Part shown: piece after piece, positions 60,116-64,000 of the stretch
Layout: the number at the start of each line of letters is the position of its first letter
Position numbering within the stretch: position 1 is the stretch's first letter
DNA from: Streptomyces yatensis
GTDB lineage: Bacteria; Actinomycetota; Actinomycetes; Streptomycetales; Streptomycetaceae
Direction: 5' to 3'
DNA length: 64,000 bases
NCBI RefSeq assembly: GCF_018069625.1
Contig: NZ_CP072941.1
Location: 6,820,001 to 6,884,000, forward strand
Program-made: the position numbers and the translations under genes
Notes under the pieces: generated by a model
Seen by the model: only the letters and a program-made list of their open reading frames with translations
Told to the model about the DNA's origin: nothing
Database searches by the model: none

Positions 60116-61144
60116 CTACTCCTTCATCTTCTCCAGCGTCGCCCCGGCGCTCTTCTTGAGCAGCTCGGTGGCTTCCTCGGGCGTCTTGGCCGAGGCGCTG
60201 GACGAGGACGACACATACTGCGACCAGGTCGACTGATAGGTCATCCAACCGTCCCGCACGGCGAGGATCACATAGGCGCCGGTGTTGGAGCTGCTGCTGT
60301 TGTTCTGCTTCACCACATACGCCTCGTCGCCCAGCCCGCTGACCGGGCTCACGTCGTAGCTGTAGGTGGACGTCTTCTGGTCCTCGTACGACCGGTACTG
60401 GGCCTCGAACTCCGGCCCGGGGTTGGTCTTCTTGTGCAGCGAGGCGGTGGTGTAGAGCCAGACCGAGGAGTAGTCGCTGCTGCTCGAGCCGCTCGGCTCG
60501 AAGTCGACATTGCAGGTCATCGAGTCCAGCGCGACGTTCTCGGAGCTGCTGTGCTGCGGGTTCGACGACGAGGTCGACGTCGACCCGCTCTCGTCCTTCT
60601 GCTCGTACCCGGCGTCCTCGAAGGGCTGGGTATCCGTCGGGGTGCACAGATTGGTCCAGTAGCGGTAGCCCGCGAGATCGGCCTTCGTCTCGTCCTCGAA
60701 CCCTCCGGTGGCGAACAGCACCCCGGCCCAGACCGCCGAGGCGACGACGGCCCCGCCAAGCCCCCACAGCCAGCCCTTGCCGCCGCCCCCGCCTCCGGAG
60801 CCGGTGGGCGGCGCCCCGGGTGGCATGCCCATCGGCCCGTACCCACCGCCCAGGGGGATGGACGGCATCGTCGGCTGGGCGTACGCGTACGGATGGTGCT
60901 GGGGTGGCTGGGGCTGAGGTGGCACCTGACCGTACGGTCCGGGCGGCGGGCTCTGCTGCGGTCCCTGCGGTGATTCCTGGCGCCCCTGCGACAGAATCTC
61001 CGGCGGGCTCTGCGGCGGGCTTTGCGGCGCACTCTGCTGAGGGCCCTGCGGAGGGTTCTGCGGTGGGCTCTGCTGAGGTGGCTGAGGGGGTTGGGGCGGC
61101 TGCGGCGGGCCGTACGGATTGGGTGTTTCCCCCGGTGTCGACAT
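60116..61144 (-). CDS. Pro/Gln-rich single-pass membrane protein
   Basis: A 342-residue protein of unknown function. Residues 1-120 are Pro/Gln/Gly-rich and disordered (PQPPQPPQPPQQSPPQNPPQGPQQS...), one helix spans about 124-147 (GWLWGLGGAVVASAVWAGVLFA), and the extracellular part (about 150-342) is Ser/Thr/Tyr-rich with two cysteines (NLCTPTD, MTCNVD) that could pair. It resembles lipoprotein-like actinobacterial surface proteins in layout. TATGTT lies 6 bases before the ATG on the minus strand, so the transcript is probably leaderless. Confidence 0.75.
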   Translation of the reverse strand: MSTPGETPNPYGPPQPPQPPQPPQQSPPQNPPQGPQQSAPQSPPQSPPEILSQGRQESPQGPQQSPPPGPYGQVPPQPQPPQHHPYAYAQPTMPSIPLGGGYGPMGMPPGAPPTGSGGGGGGKGWLWGLGGAVVASAVWAGVLFATGGFEDETKADLAGYRYWTNLCTPTDTQPFEDAGYEQKDESGSTSTSSSNPQHSSSENVALDSMTCNVDFEPSGSSSSDYSSVWLYTTASLHKKTNPGPEFEAQYRSYEDQKTSTYSYDVSPVSGLGDEAYVVKQNNSSSSNTGAYVILAVRDGWMTYQSTWSQYVSSSSSASAKTPEEATELLKKSAGATLEKMKE

Positions 61145-61174
61145 GACGTGAACATACCCGAATTAACCGCGAAA

Positions 61175-61211
61175 GCCCCGCCCTGTCCTTGGGGAAAGGA
61201 CAGGGCGGGGC
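61175..61211. terminator. Terminator downstream of rpsT
   Basis: A 14-bp perfect stem (gccccgccctgtcc, 61175-61188, with its complement 61198-61211), loop ttggggaaa. It lies after rpsT on the minus strand, beyond a roughly 190-base 3' region. Confidence 0.7.
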
Positions 61212-61375
61212 CTTCGTGTCGATCGAGTGCGCCGCACCCGCGTGGCGAACGCAGGCCGCGTGCGGCGCGGTGCCGCTGAGAGAGCCGAAGAAGCTCTCGG
61301 CTGCCGGTCGGAGCGGGTGAGAGGGACCGCTGTGCCCAAACCGGCGGCGGGGTGGGGCGGTGTGCCCCGGAAGGG

Positions 61376-61421
61376 TCAGCCTTCGAGACCGGCCGGGAGG
61401 GTGTCAGCCCTTGAGGCCGGC
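61376..61421 (-). repeat. Degenerate duplication of the rpsT 3' end
   Basis: The last six rpsT codons including the stop (61404-61421) have a copy at 61376-61393 (15 of 18 bases). It reads AGLEG-stop compared with AGLKG-stop. The period is 28 bases. Confidence 0.7.
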
Positions 61422-61670
61422 GACCTGCTGGGCGATCGCCGACTTCTTGTTGGCGGCGTTGTTCTTGTGCAGAACACCCTTGCTGACGGCCTTGTCGAGC
61501 TTGCGCGCGGCGGCGCGGGCGGCTTCGGTGGCCTTCTCGGCGTCACCGGCGGCCACGGCCTCGCGGGTGCGGCGGATGGCGGTCTTCAGCTCGGACTTGA
61601 CCGCCTTGTTGCGCTGGCGCGCCTTCTCGTTCGTCTTGTTCCGCTTGATCTGGGACTTGATGTTCGCCAC
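61404..61670 (-). CDS. rpsT: 30S ribosomal protein S20
   Basis: An 88-residue ribosomal protein that binds 16S rRNA. Sequence [39 protein letters not shown], then [21 protein letters not shown], is typical. GTG 61670 is chosen because S20 begins ANIKSQ; the frame stays open upstream into the leader. Divergent from lepA. The gene is read from its own promoter with a leader of about 130 bases. Confidence 0.97.
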   Translation of the reverse strand: MANIKSQIKRNKTNEKARQRNKAVKSELKTAIRRTREAVAAGDAEKATEAARAAARKLDKAVSKGVLHKNNAANKKSAIAQQVAGLKG

Positions 61671-61801
61671 GTAGAAAGCCTTCGCAGGTTCGTTGGGTTT
61701 CGCTTGCTTCGGTGTGCGTCCGTGCCCGTGGAGGTGTCCACCCGTGGAGGTGTCCATGAGAGTCCATGGAGCCGTCCGTCAGCGAGGGGCACGAGACACA
61801 G
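61671..61801 (-). promoter_or_regulatory. Leader of rpsT mRNA
   Basis: About 130 bases between the predicted transcription start and the GTG. It contains repeated gtggaggtgtccac and gtccatg words capable of base pairing. S20 represses its own translation in some bacteria; whether that applies here is inference. Confidence 0.4.
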
Positions 61802-61807
61802 TCGGCC

Positions 61808-61837
61808 AGGTTACCAGCAGGGTCCATGGCGTCCCAA
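61808..61837 (-). promoter_or_regulatory. rpsT promoter
   Basis: Minus strand TTGGGA (61832-61837), 18-base spacer, TAACCT (61808-61813). Transcription should start near 61801. Confidence 0.55.
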
Positions 61838-61872
61838 ACCCGGAAGAGGTCGCCATTCATGGGACCATGGAC
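61822..61872. repeat. Inverted repeat between rpsT and lepA
   Basis: gtccatggcgtccca (61822-61836) faces tgggaccatggac (61860-61872). The arms are complementary except for a two-base deletion. One arm overlaps the rpsT promoter. Confidence 0.6.
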
Positions 61873-61924
61873 GGGACTGACCCATACCGATAACACCGAG
61901 TCCCGCCTAGACACAGGACCCTGC

Positions 61925-63802
61925 GTGCCCGCGACCCCTACCAATGTGCCGGAGCCCAGCCGTACCGATCCGGCGCTGATCCGTAACTTCTGCATCATCG
62001 CGCACATCGACCACGGCAAGTCGACGCTCGCCGACCGCATGCTCCAGCTGACCGGTGTGGTTGATCAGCGGCAGATGCGCTCGCAGTACCTCGACCGCAT
62101 GGACATCGAGCGCGAACGCGGCATCACGATCAAGTCCCAGGCGGTCCGGCTGCCCTGGGCGCCGACGAAGGACGAGGGCGGCGAGCCGGCCACCCATATC
62201 CTCAACATGATCGACACCCCCGGCCATGTCGACTTCACCTATGAGGTCTCGCGCTCCCTCGCCGCCTGTGAGGGCTGCATCCTGCTGGTCGACGCGGCCC
62301 AGGGCATTGAGGCCCAGACCCTCGCCAACCTCTATCTGGCGATGGAGAACGACCTCACGATCATCCCGGTCCTCAACAAGATCGACCTGCCCGCCGCCCA
62401 GCCCGAGAAGTACGCCGCCGAGCTGGCCCACCTCATCGGCTGCGACGCCTCCGACGTGCTCAGGGTCTCCGCGAAGACCGGCGAGGGCGTGGCCGAGCTG
62501 CTGAACCGGGTCGTCGAGCTCGTTCCGTCCCCGGTGGGCGTCCATGACGCCCCCGCCCGGGCAATGATCTTCGACTCCGTCTATGACGCCTACCGGGGCG
62601 TGGTGACCTATGTGAAGGTCGTCGACGGCACGCTCAGCAAGCGCGAGCGGATCAAGATGATGTCCACCGGCGCCGCCCATGAGCTGCTGGAGATCGGCAC
62701 CAACTCCCCGGAGATGACCCCCGCCGACGGGCTGTCCGTGGGCGAGGTGGGCTATCTGATCACCGGCGTGAAGGATGTCCGCCAGTCCAAGGTCGGTGAC
62801 ACGATCACCCAGGTCACCCGGGGTGCGCAGGAGGCTCTGGGCGGTTACAAGGACCCGAAGCCGATGGTGTTCTCGGGGCTGTATCCGCTGGACGGCTCCG
62901 ACTACCCGGAGCTGCGCGAGGCGCTGGACAAGCTGCAGCTCAACGATGCCGCGCTGGTCTATGAACCGGAGACCTCGGCCGCTCTCGGCTTCGGCTTCCG
63001 CGTCGGCTTCCTCGGGCTGCTGCACCTGGAGGTCATCCGTGAGCGCCTGGAGCGCGAATTCAATCTCGATCTGATCGCCACCGCACCCAATGTGGTCTAC
63101 CGGGTGGAGATGGAGGACGGCAGCGAGCACACGGTGACCAACCCCAGCGAGTTCCCCGTGGGCAAGATCGACACGGTGCACGAGCCGGTCGTCCGGGGCA
63201 CCATCCTCGCCCCGAGCGAGTTCATCGGCGCGATCATGGAGCTGTGCCAGAACCGCCGCGGGGTGCTGCTCGGCATGGACTACCTCTCCGAGGACCGGGT
63301 CGAGATCCGCTACACCCTGCCGCTGGCCGAGGTCGTCTTCGACTTCTTCGACCAGCTGAAGTCCAAGACCCGTGGCTATGCCTCGCTGGACTACGAGCCC
63401 ACCGGTGAGCAGACCTCGGACCTGGTCAAGGTCGACATCCTGCTGCACGGCGACAAGGTGGACGCGTTCTCGGCGATCACCCACAAGGACAAGGCGTACG
63501 CGTACGGCGTCCGGCTCGTCGCCAAGCTGCGCGAGCTCATCCCGCGGCAGAACTTCGAGGTGCCCATCCAGGCGGCCATCGGCTCCCGGGTCATCGCCCG
63601 TGAGACGGTCCGTGCCATCCGTAAGGACGTCCTCGCCAAGTGCTACGGCGGTGACATCTCCCGTAAGCGGAAGCTGCTGGAGAAGCAGAAGGAGGGCAAG
63701 AAGCGGATGAAGATGGTCGGCAACGTGGAGGTCCCGCAGGAGGCCTTCATCGCGGTGCTGTCCTCCGACTCCGACGGTAAGGACGCCAAGGCGAAGAAGT
63801 AG
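61925..63802 (+). CDS. lepA: Elongation factor 4 (LepA) GTPase
   Basis: Ribosomal back-translocase/assembly GTPase, 625 residues. G1 AHIDHGKST (26-34), G2 region [11 protein letters not shown]3 DTPGHVDF (about 97), G4 NKID, then domain II, EF-G-like domains III and V, and the LepA-specific C-terminal domain ending in [22 protein letters not shown] 61925 with CAGGA 6 bases upstream and TAGACA (61908-61913) as -10. The open frame upstream to 61766 lies in the rpsT promoter region. Confidence 0.97.
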   Translation: MPATPTNVPEPSRTDPALIRNFCIIAHIDHGKSTLADRMLQLTGVVDQRQMRSQYLDRMDIERERGITIKSQAVRLPWAPTKDEGGEPATHILNMIDTPGHVDFTYEVSRSLAACEGCILLVDAAQGIEAQTLANLYLAMENDLTIIPVLNKIDLPAAQPEKYAAELAHLIGCDASDVLRVSAKTGEGVAELLNRVVELVPSPVGVHDAPARAMIFDSVYDAYRGVVTYVKVVDGTLSKRERIKMMSTGAAHELLEIGTNSPEMTPADGLSVGEVGYLITGVKDVRQSKVGDTITQVTRGAQEALGGYKDPKPMVFSGLYPLDGSDYPELREALDKLQLNDAALVYEPETSAALGFGFRVGFLGLLHLEVIRERLEREFNLDLIATAPNVVYRVEMEDGSEHTVTNPSEFPVGKIDTVHEPVVRGTILAPSEFIGAIMELCQNRRGVLLGMDYLSEDRVEIRYTLPLAEVVFDFFDQLKSKTRGYASLDYEPTGEQTSDLVKVDILLHGDKVDAFSAITHKDKAYAYGVRLVAKLRELIPRQNFEVPIQAAIGSRVIARETVRAIRKDVLAKCYGGDISRKRKLLEKQKEGKKRMKMVGNVEVPQEAFIAVLSSDSDGKDAKAKK

Positions 63803-64000
63803 CGGCCGCCCCGGGCAGGCGCGGAGCCCTGTCGGGGGTGAGGGCGGAGCCCACGGAACGCGTGTGGTCAGCGGGCCTGGCGTGAAGGTTGCGCCGGGCC
63901 TGCTGTGTGTGGGGGAACCTCTTGGCCATCTCGTGAGAACAACGTGACGCGGACCCCTTACGCCGTAAGGATTCGGCCCCTACTCTGATCACCACTCGAA
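63803..64000. other. Region after lepA, at the edge of the window
   Basis: No gene is seen. Near the end lies a perfect palindrome around 63963 and a TACTCT -10 element (63981-63986), suggesting that a gene starts just beyond the window. Confidence 0.45.
63956..63970. promoter_or_regulatory. Palindrome CCTTACG-C-CGTAAGG, likely repressor operator
   Basis: A 7-bp perfect inverted repeat around a single C, 10 bases before TACTCT, so it covers the -35 region of a rightward promoter. It fits a TetR- or MarR-type operator. The regulated gene is outside the window. Confidence 0.55.

Noticed and set aside
58983..60767. N-terminal extension of the small acidic protein to 687 residues
   Set aside because: The extension runs antisense through holA and into the next gene and has shadow composition. 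A compact 92-residue protein from ATG 58982 is far more likely.
63747..63995. An 82-codon minus-strand frame after lepA
   Set aside because: It overlaps the end of lepA, is Arg/Pro/Ser-rich, has no Shine-Dalgarno, and its start falls on the palindromic promoter region.

Overview
This is 64 kb of very GC-rich chromosome from an actinomycete, almost certainly Streptomyces or a close relative. The evidence is third-position G/C codon use, frequent GTG starts, only one TTA codon that I could find by eye, a bald-type morphogenesis toolkit (mreBCD, mrdA, rodA), a long RNase E with disordered arms, and the gene order valS-folC-ndk-mre-rne-rplU-rpmA-obg-proB-proA-nadD-rsfS-leuS-comEA-comEC-holA-rpsT-lepA. 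From memory, this order matches the S. coelicolor core region that runs from lepA to valS. No rRNA, insertion sequence, prophage or CRISPR array is visible.

Layout. 1-6.5 kb: the 3' part of valS, an extra PbpA-type penicillin-binding protein, folC, a small DUF4233 membrane protein and ndk. 6.8-13.2 kb: the lateral-wall and spore-wall cluster mreB-mreC-mreD-mrdA-rodA, with a tiny ORF chained between mrdA and rodA. 13.2-24.6 kb: a CYTH-CHAD protein, a radical SAM protein and its DUF2344 partner, rne, rplU, rpmA and obg. 24.8-30.5 kb: a convergent teichoic-acid-type polymerase, then proB, an uncharacterised gene and proA. 30.6-38.3 kb: two paralogous single-pass membrane proteins, an M48 protease, two tiny membrane proteins, nadD, an LCP/LytR_C protein, rsfS and a histidine phosphatase. 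38.4-42 kb: two identical tRNA-Ala(GGC) genes enclosing an XRE regulator/MFS exporter pair and two small zinc-ribbon genes. 42-51.3 kb: leuS behind a leucine attenuator, a coiled-coil membrane protein, a DegV protein, comEA and comEC. 51.3-58.7 kb: an accessory-looking stretch with an ABC transporter, DUF4097 and RHH operon, a GNAT protein, two DJ-1/PfpI proteins, a YdjC deacetylase and a MOSC protein. 58.7-64 kb: a small acidic protein, holA, a Pro/Gln-rich membrane protein, rpsT and lepA.

How the genes work together. Three themes dominate: envelope growth (two class B PBPs, MreBCD/RodA, a CDP-glycerol-type polymerase, an LCP-like protein), translation and ribosome assembly (valS, leuS, tRNA-Ala, rplU, rpmA, obg, rsfS, rpsT, lepA, rne), and proline/NAD/folate metabolism. 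Many genes have a TANNNT -10 element 6-8 bp before the start codon, so they are probably read from leaderless mRNAs.

Most interesting observations: a leaderless leader peptide with three consecutive Leu codons plus a hairpin and terminator before leuS; a recurrent pattern of short tandem duplications that copy the stop codon of a gene; a lone TTA codon in comEC; a near-perfect 28-bp palindrome touching the start of an RHH regulator; a 39-codon ORF linking mrdA to rodA by two GTGA overlaps; and a pair of paralogous membrane proteins with a shared VVFDExFVR cytoplasmic motif.
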